DNA of 34,101 bases, taken from positions 1-34,101 of the forward strand of contig CABUDI010000020.1 of assembly GCA_902490305.1 (NCBI GenBank), given 5' to 3'. The notes under the pieces were generated by a model. The model saw nothing but the letters and a program-made list of their open reading frames with translations, was not told the DNA's origin and ran no database searches. Made by a program: the position numbers and the translations under genes. This document shows, piece by piece, positions 7,502-15,894 of this stretch. Origin of the DNA: an uncultured Collinsella sp. Its GTDB lineage: Bacteria; Actinomycetota; Coriobacteriia; Coriobacteriales; Coriobacteriaceae. The stretch's first letter is position 1, and every line of letters starts with the position of its first letter.

Positions 7502-8920
7502 ATGTTTAGAGAAGATTTTTTATGGGGCGGGGCTCTGGCTGCAAACCAGTGCGAGGGAGGATGGAACGAAGGCGGTCGCGGTTTAGCCAATTCCGACATG
7601 CTGCCGTTTGGCGATCAACGCATGGACGTCATGCGGGGAGACCTTGATCCGCGTGCGTTGGCACCCGACAGCTTCTATCCCGCTCGCAAGGGCATTGATT
7701 TTTACCATAGGTACAAGCAGGATATTGAACTGTTTGCCCAGATGGGTTTTAAATGCCTGCGCTTATCAATCGCCTGGAGCCGCATTTTTCCCAAAGGAGA
7801 CGAAGCCGAGCCCAATGAAGAAGGCCTTGCCTTTTACGAGGATGTTTTTAGGACGTGTCGCGCGCATGACATTGAGCCTTTGGTGACGCTCAACCACTAT
7901 GATGTCCCCATGCATCTCGTCGATGCGTATGGCGGATGGCGCGATCGCAGGTTGGTCGACCTGTTCGAGCGATATTCGCGTACCGTGTTCGAGCGCTATC
8001 GGGGATTGGTCAATTATTGGCTGACCTTTAACGAGATCAACATCATGACGCAGGCGTGCTTTATGGCGGCGGGGATCATCTTCGAGCAAGGGGAGAATCG
8101 CTATGCAACGGTTCACACGGCCGTGCACCATGTATTGGTTGCGAGCGCCCGTGCGGTCGGGGCGTGTCATGAACTGTGCCCTGGGGCGAAGATCGGTTGC
8201 ATGCTCAACGCAGGTGTCTTCTATCCGGCTACATGTGATCCGGACGATGTGCTGGCTGCGCAGGCTGAGAATCGCAGCCATTACATGTTTACCGACGTCC
8301 AGGTGCGCGGTGCGTACCCGAGCTATGTTCTCAAGGAATACGCCCGCCATGGTTTTGAGGTGCCCTATCGGGATGATGACCGCGAAGTACTGGCTGCAAA
8401 CCTGGTCGATTTCGTCTCGTTTTCGTATTACTCGACGCGCGTCGCAAAAGCGCATGCGGAAGGTCAGTTCGATTCGAACCTTCTTCGCTCGGCGCCTAAT
8501 CCGTATCTAAAACAGGAGCCTTGGGGGAGGTTTATCGACCCCAAAGGGCTGCGCGTCACCATGAATGAAATCTGGGATCGCTATCAAAAGCCGCTGTTCA
8601 TCGTCGAAAACGGTTTGGGTGCTTCTGATGTGCCGGAAGATTCGGGTGAAATAGAAGACGACTATCGAGTTGAATACCTGCGGGCCCACATCGAGGCGAT
8701 GAGGGAGACCGTCGAGCTCGACGGGGTGGAACTCATGGGATATACCTGTTGGGGCCCGATCGATTTGGTTTCGGTCGCCACAGGACAGATGCGTAAGCGC
8801 TACGGGTTTATCTATGTCGATCGAGACGATAGCGGTGCGGGCTCGTTTGAGAGACGTAAAAAGAAAAGCTTCGAATGGTACCGACGCGTAATAGCAAGCA
8901 ATGGCGAAGACCTTGCGTAA
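7502..8920 (+). CDS. bglA: 6-phospho-beta-glucosidase, GH1
   Basis: It hydrolyses phosphorylated beta-glucosides delivered by the PTS to glucose 6-phosphate and aglycone or sugar. The 472-residue protein has the GH1 N-terminus (FLWGGALAANQCEG), the acid/base Glu178 in TFNEIN and the nucleophile Glu369 in IVENGLGA. The C-terminal RRKKKSFEWYRRVI is the phosphate-recognition region typical of phospho-glucosidases rather than plain glucosidases. The ATG at 7502 follows GAAAGGA; the frame is open upstream to 7373, but that part crosses the hairpin and does not resemble GH1. It is related to the GH1 gene at 21959 but clearly diverged. Confidence 0.93.
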   Translation: MFREDFLWGGALAANQCEGGWNEGGRGLANSDMLPFGDQRMDVMRGDLDPRALAPDSFYPARKGIDFYHRYKQDIELFAQMGFKCLRLSIAWSRIFPKGDEAEPNEEGLAFYEDVFRTCRAHDIEPLVTLNHYDVPMHLVDAYGGWRDRRLVDLFERYSRTVFERYRGLVNYWLTFNEINIMTQACFMAAGIIFEQGENRYATVHTAVHHVLVASARAVGACHELCPGAKIGCMLNAGVFYPATCDPDDVLAAQAENRSHYMFTDVQVRGAYPSYVLKEYARHGFEVPYRDDDREVLAANLVDFVSFSYYSTRVAKAHAEGQFDSNLLRSAPNPYLKQEPWGRFIDPKGLRVTMNEIWDRYQKPLFIVENGLGASDVPEDSGEIEDDYRVEYLRAHIEAMRETVELDGVELMGYTCWGPIDLVSVATGQMRKRYGFIYVDRDDSGAGSFERRKKKSFEWYRRVIASNGEDLA

Positions 8921-8973
8921 TAACGTTAAGATGGACAAATGCGCCCGTTGGGGGAATAGTCGTGCCACTTCGC

Positions 8974-9000
8974 TTGACAACAGGCTAAACTAGCTATTAA
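8974..9000 (+). promoter_or_regulatory. candidate promoter of LacI-type gene
   Basis: TTGACA at 8974-8979 is a perfect -35 box. TATTAA at 8995-9000 is a possible -10 with a short 15-base spacer. The AT-rich operator-like sequence begins at the -10 edge, so self-repression is plausible. Confidence 0.45.
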
Positions 9001-9020
9001 ACATTTACTATTCTGTTTAG
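8999..9020. promoter_or_regulatory. operator-like motif upstream of LacI gene
   Basis: The segment contains AAACATTTACTA followed by TTCTGTTTAG. Its reverse strand reads TAGTAAATGTTT, nearly the same core as the sites at 10297-10316 and 15895-15914. It overlaps the putative promoter and lies about 85 bases before the repressor start. Confidence 0.5.
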
Positions 9021-9102
9021 ATTGAATTTGCGGTCGTTTAGTTGCCGAGCCACGGGGCGGTCAAGCCACGATGCTCGGCCGCGACCGATGCTAGGGGGAA
9101 CG

Positions 9103-10113
9103 ATGGCTAAAGCAAGCGTCCGCGAGATCAGCCGCATTACCGGCTTTTCGCCCGCAACCGTGTCCAACGCGCTCAACCGCAAGCGCAGCGTGAGCGAGGA
9201 GACCGCCAAGGTCATCCTGGAGTGCGCGCAGTCGCTTGGCTATCAGCAGTCGACGCAGCTCGAGAGCATCCAGTTCGTGCTTGCGCGCAAGACGGGCGCC
9301 ATCCTGGACGAGAGCACCTTCCATCCCGCGGTCATCGAGGGCGTGGAGCGCCAGGCGCGTCGCCACGGCATGAGCACGAGCTTTGTCTCGCTCGACTTTA
9401 GCGACCTGGACGCCGTGCGCCCGCAGGTCGAGGGCCTGATCGCCGACCCGTCGGCCGCCATCGTGCTGATGGGTACCGAGCTGGGTGAGGAAGACTATGC
9501 CTTGTTCGCCAACGCTGCCGCCCACTTGATCGTGCTCGATGGCTGGAGCGATCGTCAGTACTTCGATGCCGTAGTCATTGCCAACACCGACTCGGTGCTG
9601 CGCGCCGTGGACTACCTTATCGAGAAGGGTCACAAGCAAATCGGCTATCTGGCAGGCGACCTTCGCATCCGCAACTTTAAGGATCGCGAGCGCGGCTATC
9701 GCCAAGCGCTTGAGGACGCGGGCCTTGAGGCCAATCCGGCATGGCGCGTCACGCTGGGCACCACGCTCGAGGGCGCTTATCGCGACATGGGCGCGTGGCT
9801 TGACAACGCCTCGCGCGAAGATCTGCCAACGGCTTTCTTTGCCGAAAACGACGTGCTCGCCGTGGGTGCCATGCGCGCGTTCAACGAGCACGGCATTCGC
9901 GTGCCCGAGGATGTCTCGATCATCGGCTTTGACGACCTGTCGTTGGGCGCTTTCTCCAACCCGCCGCTCACCACGGTTCACGTTCCCAAGCACGAGGTGG
10001 GTGAGATCGCGGTGCGCCGCCTGGTGGGCAACATCCGCAATCCCAAGAGCTATACCTGCAAAACGGCTGTGTCGACCTATTTTGTCGAGCGCCAGAGCGT
10101 GCGCGAAATCTAG
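9103..10113 (+). CDS. LacI-family transcriptional regulator
   Basis: The 336-residue protein has a canonical LacI helix-turn-helix at the N-terminus (SVREISRITGFSPATVSNALN) and the hinge segment around residues 45-55. A periplasmic-binding-protein-like sensor domain follows, with the family motif DVSIIGFDDLSLGAFSNPPLTTV near the C-terminus. The ATG at 9103 follows AGGGGG; an earlier in-frame start at 9022 would add a tail absent from the family. It stands just before the isomerase/transketolase operon on the same strand, separated by a terminator, so it probably controls that operon and itself. The effector is probably a sugar or sugar phosphate of that pathway. Confidence 0.9.
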   Translation: MAKASVREISRITGFSPATVSNALNRKRSVSEETAKVILECAQSLGYQQSTQLESIQFVLARKTGAILDESTFHPAVIEGVERQARRHGMSTSFVSLDFSDLDAVRPQVEGLIADPSAAIVLMGTELGEEDYALFANAAAHLIVLDGWSDRQYFDAVVIANTDSVLRAVDYLIEKGHKQIGYLAGDLRIRNFKDRERGYRQALEDAGLEANPAWRVTLGTTLEGAYRDMGAWLDNASREDLPTAFFAENDVLAVGAMRAFNEHGIRVPEDVSIIGFDDLSLGAFSNPPLTTVHVPKHEVGEIAVRRLVGNIRNPKSYTCKTAVSTYFVERQSVREI

Positions 10114-10177
10114 GCGGAGACGGCATTGCCTGCAGCGTGCCAAAGCTCGCTAGGGCAGTTAACATAGTGCCATTCAG

Positions 10178-10205
10178 AAGAGGATCCTTCGGGGTCCTCT
10201 TTTTG
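10178..10205 (+). terminator. intrinsic terminator after LacI-type gene
   Basis: AAGAGGATCC, a TTCG tetraloop and GGGTCCTCT form a stable stem, followed by a run of T ending at 10205. It separates the repressor transcript from the isomerase operon. Confidence 0.88.
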
Positions 10206-10296
10206 TTGCCCTTGTATGTTCAGATTGTTTACATACCGTTTAGGCTGATTTCTCTACCGTTTACGAGACTTTCGCGCTAAACTTTTAAACAAAAGA

Positions 10297-10316
10297 GTAA
10301 AACATTTAGTAAACAG
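10297..10316. promoter_or_regulatory. operator-like motif upstream of isomerase operon
   Basis: GTAAAACATTTAGTAAACAG, read on the reverse strand as CTGTTTACTAAATGTTTTAC, closely matches 15895-15914. The surrounding 140 bases hold several more GTTTAC or GTTTAG half-sites (near 10228, 10238, 10259 and 10334), the densest cluster in the window. This suits a repressor binding several sites before the isomerase gene. Confidence 0.55.
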
Positions 10317-10370
10317 AACAAAACGAAACATGCGTCTGTTTACTGAACATGTGACTAGGGGAGGACGTAC

Positions 10371-11771
10371 ATGGACAAGATCAAGCTCGGCTTTGTGCCC
10401 ACGCGCCGCAGTATCTTTAGCGCGCCGGACGCGATCAAGTATCGCGGTCTGACGGCTGATCGCCTGCGCGAGATCGGCGTCGAGATTGTGGATATCGACG
10501 ACATCAACGACGAGGGCCTGCTGTTCGACGACAGCCATATCGCGCCTATCGTCGAGAAGTTCCGCGCCGAGGGCGTCGACGGCATCATGCTCTGCCATGC
10601 CAACTTTGGTACCGAGTATGTCTGCGCCCGCCTTGCCCGCGAGCTCGGCTTGCCCGTGCTGCTGTGGGGGCCGCGCGACGAGCGCCCCGAGCCCGACGGC
10701 ACCCGTCTGCGTGATAGCCAGTGCGGTCTGTTCGCCACCGGCAAGGTCCTGCGCCGCTTCCAGGTTCCCTTCACCTACATGACCAACTGCCGTCTGACCG
10801 ATCCCGAGTTCGAGCGCGGCGTCTGGGACTTTTTGGCCGTGTGCAACGTGGTCAAGACCTTCAAGCACACCCGCATCCTGCAGATGGCCACCCGTCCGTT
10901 CGATTTCTGGTCGACCATGTGCAACGAGGGCGAGCTGCTCGAGAAGTTCAACATCCAGCTTTCGCCCATCCCCATGACCGAGCTTGTCCAGGCCGTGCGC
11001 GACGCCCAGGCTGACGAGCAGGCCATGGCAGCCATGCTCGCCCACATTGGTGACAGCTTTGAGATCTGCATCCCCGAGGACAAGGTTCCTGCGGTCGCAG
11101 GACTCGCCATTGCCATGAAGCGCCTGGTCGAGAAGTACGGCTGCAACGCCGGCGCCATCCAGTGCTGGAACGCCCTGCAGGACGAGTTGGGCATTATGCC
11201 CTGCGCCGCCAACGCAATCCTCAACGAGATGGGCATCCCCATCGTCTGCGAGACCGACATCCATGGCGCTATCACCGCGCTGATGGTCGAGGCCGCCGAC
11301 CTGGGCCGTCACCGCGGCATGTTCGCCGACTGGACCGTGCGTCATCCCGATAACGAGAACGGCGAGCTGCTGCAGCACTGCGGCCCCTGGCCCTGCAGCT
11401 GCGCAGCCGTCAAGCCCAAGCTCACTTACCCGCTGGCTTTCGATCACCCCGGCGCGCTGACGGCCGAGGCCAAGCACGGCGACCTCACCCTTGCCCGCTT
11501 TGACGGCGACAACGGCGAGTACTCGCTGCTGCTGGGCAACGCCCGCGGCATCGACGGCCCGGCCGGCATGGGCACCTACCTGTGGGTCGAGGTCGACAAC
11601 CTCAAGCGCCTCGAGGCCAAGATCGTCGAGGGTCCCTACATCCACCACTGCGTCGCCATTCACGCCAACGTGGTGCCGGTGCTCTACGAGGCATGCAAAT
11701 ACCTCGGCATTGTCCCCGACCTGTACGACCCGATTGAAGAAGACGTCAAAGCCTACCTGCGAGGAGAGTAG
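10371..11771 (+). CDS. L-fucose isomerase-family sugar isomerase
   Basis: This is a cytosolic aldose-ketose isomerase of the L-fucose/L-arabinose isomerase superfamily (COG2407-like). The 466-residue protein has the N-terminal Rossmann-like part with MLCHANFGTEY (residues 73-83). The metal site is visible as CETDIHGAITALM with Glu294 and Asp296 as likely ligands, then FADWTVRH around Asp320, an HCGPWPCSC segment at 336-344 and IHHC near the C-terminus with His425-His426. It starts at 10371 after a GGGGAGG sequence and is followed by transketolase genes and an FGGY kinase. Gene order argues for isomerising an aldopentose, possibly D-apiose, whose ketose is then phosphorylated and cleaved. D-arabinose or L-fucose are alternatives, but no aldolase gene is present. 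Confidence 0.82.
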   Translation: MDKIKLGFVPTRRSIFSAPDAIKYRGLTADRLREIGVEIVDIDDINDEGLLFDDSHIAPIVEKFRAEGVDGIMLCHANFGTEYVCARLARELGLPVLLWGPRDERPEPDGTRLRDSQCGLFATGKVLRRFQVPFTYMTNCRLTDPEFERGVWDFLAVCNVVKTFKHTRILQMATRPFDFWSTMCNEGELLEKFNIQLSPIPMTELVQAVRDAQADEQAMAAMLAHIGDSFEICIPEDKVPAVAGLAIAMKRLVEKYGCNAGAIQCWNALQDELGIMPCAANAILNEMGIPIVCETDIHGAITALMVEAADLGRHRGMFADWTVRHPDNENGELLQHCGPWPCSCAAVKPKLTYPLAFDHPGALTAEAKHGDLTLARFDGDNGEYSLLLGNARGIDGPAGMGTYLWVEVDNLKRLEAKIVEGPYIHHCVAIHANVVPVLYEACKYLGIVPDLYDPIEEDVKAYLRGE

Positions 11772-11773
11772 AA

Positions 11774-12610
11774 ATGGCAACTATCGAAGAGCTTGAATCC
11801 CTGCGTTGGGACCTTCGCCGCGATTGCGTCGATATCATCATGGCTGGCGCCGGCGGGCACATCGGCGGCGACATGTCGGTCATCGATGCGCTGATGACCC
11901 TCTACGCCAACCACCTCAACATTTCGCCCGAGACCGTCGACGATCCCAACCGCGATCGCTTCGTGCTCTCCAAGGGCCACGCCATGGAGGCCTACTACGC
12001 GGTGCTCTGCCACGAGGGCTATCTGGACCTCGACGACGTCAAGGCCCGCTTCTCCAAGTTCGGCAGCCCCTACATCGGCCACCCCAACAATAAGCTCAAG
12101 GGCATCGAGATGAACTCGGGCTCGCTGGGCCATGGTCTGCCCGTGGCCGTCGGCATGGCGCTTGCCGGCAAGATGGACGGCCGCGACTACCGCGTCTACA
12201 CCATCATGGGCGACGGCGAGCTTGCCGAGGGCTCGGTCTGGGAGGGCGCCATGAGCGGCGGCAACTACCAGCTCGATAACCTGTGCGCGCTCGTGGACCG
12301 CAACCGCCTGCAGATCAGCGGCAGCACCGAGGACGTCATGAAGCAGGATTCGCAGGAGGAGCGCTGGGCCGCCTTCGGCTGGAACGTGCTCTCCATTCCG
12401 GGCAACGACGTCCAGGCCATCGACGCTGCGCTGACGCTTGCGGCCGAGACCAGCGGAAAGCCCACGGTCATCATCCTCAACACGGTGAAGGGCTATGGCT
12501 CGCCCGTCATGGAGGACAAGGCCGCCTGGCATCATCACCTGCCCAACGATGAGGAATATGCCCAGATCATCGCCGATTTCGCTGCCCATAAGGAGGCCAT
12601 CAATGGCTAA
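11774..12610 (+). CDS. transketolase, N-terminal (TPP-binding) subunit
   Basis: It forms one half of a split transketolase; the partner is the next gene. The 278-residue protein carries the thiamine-diphosphate motif beginning GDGELAEGSVWEGAM and ending near the NRLQISG segment, plus LSKGHAMEAYYAVL and the SGSLGHGLPVAVGMALA segment with the active-site His. The ATG at 11774 sits 3 bases after the isomerase stop, with GAGGAGAG upstream. The end overlaps the partner by 8 bases. Split transketolases are common in actinobacteria and firmicutes; one placed inside a sugar isomerase/kinase operon usually has a dedicated substrate. In the D-apiose route the equivalent subunit is AptA. Confidence 0.9.
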   Translation: MATIEELESLRWDLRRDCVDIIMAGAGGHIGGDMSVIDALMTLYANHLNISPETVDDPNRDRFVLSKGHAMEAYYAVLCHEGYLDLDDVKARFSKFGSPYIGHPNNKLKGIEMNSGSLGHGLPVAVGMALAGKMDGRDYRVYTIMGDGELAEGSVWEGAMSGGNYQLDNLCALVDRNRLQISGSTEDVMKQDSQEERWAAFGWNVLSIPGNDVQAIDAALTLAAETSGKPTVIILNTVKGYGSPVMEDKAAWHHHLPNDEEYAQIIADFAAHKEAING

Positions 12611-13541
12611 CAAGATCGCCAACCGCAAGGTTATCTGCGACACGCTGCTCGAGGCCGCCGAGACCGATAAGGACATCGTCGTCCTGTGCTCCGACTCCCG
12701 CGGCTCCGCATCGCTCACGCCGTTCTTCGATCAGTACCCCCAGCAGTCCGTCGAGGTCGGCATCGCCGAGCAGGACCTGGTGAGTATCGCCGCCGGCATG
12801 GCTTCGTGCGGCAAGAAGGCCTGGGCCGCCTCGCCGGCGTCCTTTGTGACCACGCGCTCGTATGAGCAGTGCAAGGTCGACGTCTCGTACTCCAACACCA
12901 ACGTCAAGCTCATCGGCATCTCGGGCGGCGTGTCCTACGGCGCTCTGGGCATGAGCCATCACTCCGCGCAGGATATCGCCGCCATGAGCGCTATCCCGAA
13001 CATGCGCGTGTATCTGCCGAGCGATCGTTTTCAGACTGCCGAGCTTGTGCGCGCCCTGGTTGCCGACAACAAGCCGGCCTATATCCGCGTGGGCCGCAAC
13101 CCGGTCGAGGACGTGTATACCGAGGACGAGTGCCCGTTCCAGATGGATTGTGCCACCTGGGTGCGTCGCGGCACCGATGTGACGATTGTCGCCACCGGTG
13201 AGATGGTCCGCCATGCCGTGGACGCCGCCGATCTGCTCGCCGAGCAGGGCATCTCCGCCACCGTGCTCGACATGTACTGCGTCAAGCCGCTCGATGCCGA
13301 GGCCGTGATCGAGGCCGCTGGTGCCACGCGCGTCGTCGTGACCGTCGAGGAGCACAGCCCCTTTGGCGGCTTGGGCTCCATGGTCGCGCAGGTCGTGGGC
13401 GAGCATTGCCCGCGTCCGGTCAAGTGCCTGAGCCTGCCCGACGCGCCGGTCATCACCGGCACGAGCCCCGAGGTCTTTGCGCACTACGGCCTCACCGGCG
13501 AAGGCATTGCCAAGACCGTTGCCGAGTTCCTCGGCAACTAG
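12603..13541 (+). CDS. transketolase, C-terminal (Pyr/C) subunit
   Basis: This is the second half of the split transketolase. The 312-residue protein has the pyrimidine-binding domain with the catalytic Glu in VEVGIAEQDLVSIAAGMA and the SGGVSYGALGMSHHSAQD loop, then a C-terminal transketolase domain (VEEHSPFGGLGSMVAQV). The ATG at 12603 lies in ATGGCTAA overlapping the stop of the N subunit, with AAGGAGG upstream, which implies translational coupling and equal dosage. A large palindromic repeat separates it from the kinase gene. The equivalent D-apiose pathway subunit is AptB; whether this enzyme uses apulose 4-phosphate cannot be told from sequence alone. Confidence 0.9.
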   Translation: MANKIANRKVICDTLLEAAETDKDIVVLCSDSRGSASLTPFFDQYPQQSVEVGIAEQDLVSIAAGMASCGKKAWAASPASFVTTRSYEQCKVDVSYSNTNVKLIGISGGVSYGALGMSHHSAQDIAAMSAIPNMRVYLPSDRFQTAELVRALVADNKPAYIRVGRNPVEDVYTEDECPFQMDCATWVRRGTDVTIVATGEMVRHAVDAADLLAEQGISATVLDMYCVKPLDAEAVIEAAGATRVVVTVEEHSPFGGLGSMVAQVVGEHCPRPVKCLSLPDAPVITGTSPEVFAHYGLTGEGIAKTVAEFLGN

Positions 13542-13560
13542 TAGACACAGACGCTGCGCG

Positions 13561-13656
13561 GCCGCCAAGCACCGCACCTTGCCGTTCAAACCGTCGCTTG
13601 CGTACACAAAGTACGCGGCACTCCTTTTTCACGGCAGTCTGCGGCACTTGGCGGTC
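13561..13656. repeat. long palindromic element between transketolase and kinase genes
   Basis: An imperfect inverted repeat of about 45 bases per arm: GCCGCCAAGCACCGCA at the left pairs with TGCGGCACTTGGCGG at the right. The centre is GCTTGCGTAC, five bases, then GTACGCGGC. The element at 23401-23480 shares the central CGTCGCTTGCGTAC and GTACGCGGC and the outer pattern. It lies inside an operon, 20 bases after a stop codon and 57 bases before the kinase start. Confidence 0.8.
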
Positions 13657-13712
13657 GCTCGCTCCTTGTCCGCCAGGCTGTCTTTGATTTGGCGGAAGGA
13701 ATGGGAGAGTAC

Positions 13713-15203
13713 ATGAGCAAATACATCATCGGAATCGATCAGTCCACGCAGGGCACCAAGGCGCTGCTGGTGGACGAGGGCGGCCATCTGATTCATCGTG
13801 CCGACCGCGCGCATCGCCAGATCGTCAACGAGGCCGGCTGGGTGAGCCATGATCCGGCCGAGATCGCTGCCAACGTGCTTGCCGTGGCGCGCGCCGTGGT
13901 GGAGGAGACCGGGGTTAACCCGGCCGATGTCGCCGGCATTGGCATTTCCAACCAGCGCGAGACCACCGTTGCCTGGAACCGCACGACGGGCGAGCCGCTG
14001 TGCGACGCCGTGGTGTGGCAGTGCGCCCGTGCCCGCGAGCTGTGCGACGAGCTGGCCGCACGCGAGGGCGTGTCCGAGTTGGTGCGCGACACGACGGGTC
14101 TGGTGCTCTCACCCTACTATCCGGCGGGCAAGATGGCTTGGATCCTTGCGAACGTTCCGGCGGCTGCCGAGGCCGCGGCGTCGGGTGAGCTGTGTCTGGG
14201 CACCATCGATGCCTGGGTGGTCTGGACGCTCACGGGCGGCGCGGAGTTTCGCTGTGACTGGTCCAATGCCAGCCGCACGCAGCTCTTCGACCTGCGCCGT
14301 GGCTGCTGGAGCGAGCCGGTGTGCGAGGCCTTTGGCATCGATCCGGCCTGCCTGCCGCAGGTGACCGACTCCGACGGTCTGTTTGGCACAACGGACTTGG
14401 GCGGCTTTTTGCCCGCGCCCGTGCCGGTACACGGCGTGCTGGGCGACAGCCATGCGGCCCTGTTTGCGCAGGGTTGCCACAGCCGCGGCATGGCCAAAGC
14501 GACCTATGGCACCGGCAGCTCGGTCATGATGAACGTCGGCAACGAGTTTGTCGCCAGCTCGCACGGGCTTTCGAGCTCGCTTGCGTGGCGTATGGATGGC
14601 GTGACCGAGTATGTACTCGAGGGCAACGTGAGCTACGCCGGCGCCGTCAAGACCTGGCTGCGCGACGACCTGGAGCTCATCAACAACCCCGAGGAGGTCA
14701 CCGACCTGTGCTACGCCGCCAACCCGGCGAGCCATGTCTACTTTGTGCCGGCGTTTACCGGCCTGGGTGCGCCGCACTGGGCAAGTGATGCCGAGGGATG
14801 CGTTTTTGGCATGACACGCACCACGGGTCGCGCGGAGTTCGTAAAGGCTGCCGACGAGTCGATCGCCTATCAGATCTTTGACGTCATTGATGCGATGGTC
14901 GAGGATTCGGGCGCGGCGCTTGCCGAGCTTCGTGTTGACGGCGGCCCCACGCGCGATGCGTACCTGATGCAGTTTGAGAGCGATTTGGTCGGCTCGCCCA
15001 TCCGCATTGCGAGCAACGACGAGATGAGCGGTCTGGGCGCGGCTTGGGCCTGTGGTATCGCGCTGGGCATGTATACGCGCGATGTCGTCGACGTCTACGG
15101 CGCCCGTGGCATCGTAGAGCCTGCCATGCCCGCTGACGAGCGAGCCAAAAAGATCGCCGGCTGGCGCCATGCGGTGGCCGCGACTATCTCGTACACCGCC
15201 TAG
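13713..15203 (+). CDS. FGGY-family carbohydrate kinase, glycerol-kinase-like
   Basis: It transfers phosphate from ATP to a polyol or ketose. The 496-residue protein has the FGGY architecture: phosphate-1 motif GIDQSTQGTKALLVD near the N-terminus, ISNQRETT and VVWQC, the GDSHAAL segment, and TGLGAPHWASDAEGCVFGMTRTTG. Residues matching the glycerol site of GlpK (Arg-Glu in NQRE, Trp in VWQC, Tyr in SPYY, Asp in GDSH) are present, so glycerol kinase is a real alternative. The operon favours a ketose from the upstream isomerase, such as apulose. GGGAGAG lies just before the ATG at 13713, where family similarity begins; an ATG at 13701 is possible but has no space for a ribosome-binding site. Confidence 0.82.
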   Translation: MSKYIIGIDQSTQGTKALLVDEGGHLIHRADRAHRQIVNEAGWVSHDPAEIAANVLAVARAVVEETGVNPADVAGIGISNQRETTVAWNRTTGEPLCDAVVWQCARARELCDELAAREGVSELVRDTTGLVLSPYYPAGKMAWILANVPAAAEAAASGELCLGTIDAWVVWTLTGGAEFRCDWSNASRTQLFDLRRGCWSEPVCEAFGIDPACLPQVTDSDGLFGTTDLGGFLPAPVPVHGVLGDSHAALFAQGCHSRGMAKATYGTGSSVMMNVGNEFVASSHGLSSSLAWRMDGVTEYVLEGNVSYAGAVKTWLRDDLELINNPEEVTDLCYAANPASHVYFVPAFTGLGAPHWASDAEGCVFGMTRTTGRAEFVKAADESIAYQIFDVIDAMVEDSGAALAELRVDGGPTRDAYLMQFESDLVGSPIRIASNDEMSGLGAAWACGIALGMYTRDVVDVYGARGIVEPAMPADERAKKIAGWRHAVAATISYTA

Positions 15204-15213
15204 CATGATTTTT

Positions 15214-15336
15214 CTGGGACGGGGATCAAATAATCATCGGTCCTCGTCCCAGGTGGCTAATTTGGGACGGGGCTTTTTTGACTGGTATGATTGGTGTGAC
15301 CATTCGAACCAGCTAAAAGAGCCCCGTCCCAAATTG
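15214..15336. repeat. two GGGACGGGG hairpins upstream of luxS
   Basis: Hairpin 1: CTGGGACGGGGA (15214-15225) and TCCTCGTCCCAG (15241-15252), one mismatch. Hairpin 2: AATTTGGGACGGGGCT (15259-15274) and AGCCCCGTCCCAAATT (15320-15335), extended inward by TTTTTTGACTGG against CCAGCTAAAAG with a few mismatches. Both share the GGGACGGGG core. The pair fills most of the gap between kinase and luxS. It may end the kinase transcript, but it looks like a repeat-family element rather than a plain terminator. Confidence 0.8.
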
Positions 15337-15355
15337 ACTATCGAGAGGATCTGCC

Positions 15356-15844
15356 ATGGAGCGCATTGCGAGCTTTTCTGTCGATCATCTGCTGCTTGAG
15401 CCCGGCGTATACGTGAGTCGCATCGACCGCGATCCGGCGACCGGCGCTGCCGTCACCACCTTTGACCTGCGTCTGACCACGCCCAATAAAGAGCCGGTCA
15501 TGAACACGGCTGAGTGCCACACCATCGAGCACCTGGGTGCGACCTTCCTTCGCAATCATGCCGAGTGGTCGAGCCGTATCGTTTACTTTGGCCCCATGGG
15601 CTGCCGCACGGGCTTTTACCTGGTCGTGTTTGGCGAGGTGACGAGCGAGGAGATCCTGCCGCTCGTGCGCGAGCTCTTTGAGTTCGTCGCCGACTTTGAG
15701 GGCGATGTCCCCGGTGCCGCTCCCGAGGAGTGCGGCAACTACCTGGACCAGAACCTTCCCATGGCAAACTGGCTCGCGCGCCGCTACCTCGACCGCGACC
15801 TGGCCGATATCGACGAGAAGCACCTGCACTACCAGCAGGCGTAA
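15356..15844 (+). CDS. luxS: S-ribosylhomocysteine lyase LuxS
   Basis: It splits S-ribosylhomocysteine into homocysteine and 4,5-dihydroxy-2,3-pentanedione, the precursor of autoinducer-2, in the activated methyl cycle. The 162-residue protein has normal family length and shows the metal-binding HTIEH (His55, His59), the catalytic GPMGCRTGF with Cys83, and the third metal ligand Cys126 in EECGNY. All key residues are present, so it should be active. GAGAGGAT precedes the ATG. It has no obvious functional tie to the sugar operon upstream and is cut off from it by two hairpins. The FGGY kinase next door does not resemble LsrK. Confidence 0.95.
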   Translation: MERIASFSVDHLLLEPGVYVSRIDRDPATGAAVTTFDLRLTTPNKEPVMNTAECHTIEHLGATFLRNHAEWSSRIVYFGPMGCRTGFYLVVFGEVTSEEILPLVRELFEFVADFEGDVPGAAPEECGNYLDQNLPMANWLARRYLDRDLADIDEKHLHYQQA

Positions 15845-15894
15845 GGATTGCCTTCTGCTTCTAAACCGTTCACATGGAGATATCGACCGTTTAA

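Noticed and set aside
10371..11771. Simple L-fucose catabolic operon
   Set aside because: No fuculokinase/aldolase pair is present; a split transketolase instead of an aldolase does not fit the fucose route.
10254..11780. Minus-strand frame of 508 codons
   Set aside because: Exact antisense of the isomerase gene; G/C-rich third positions keep the reverse frame open by chance.
13713..15203. AI-2 kinase LsrK, because luxS is next door
   Set aside because: The protein follows glycerol-kinase motifs throughout and does not resemble LsrK; two hairpins separate it from luxS, and no Lsr transporter is present.
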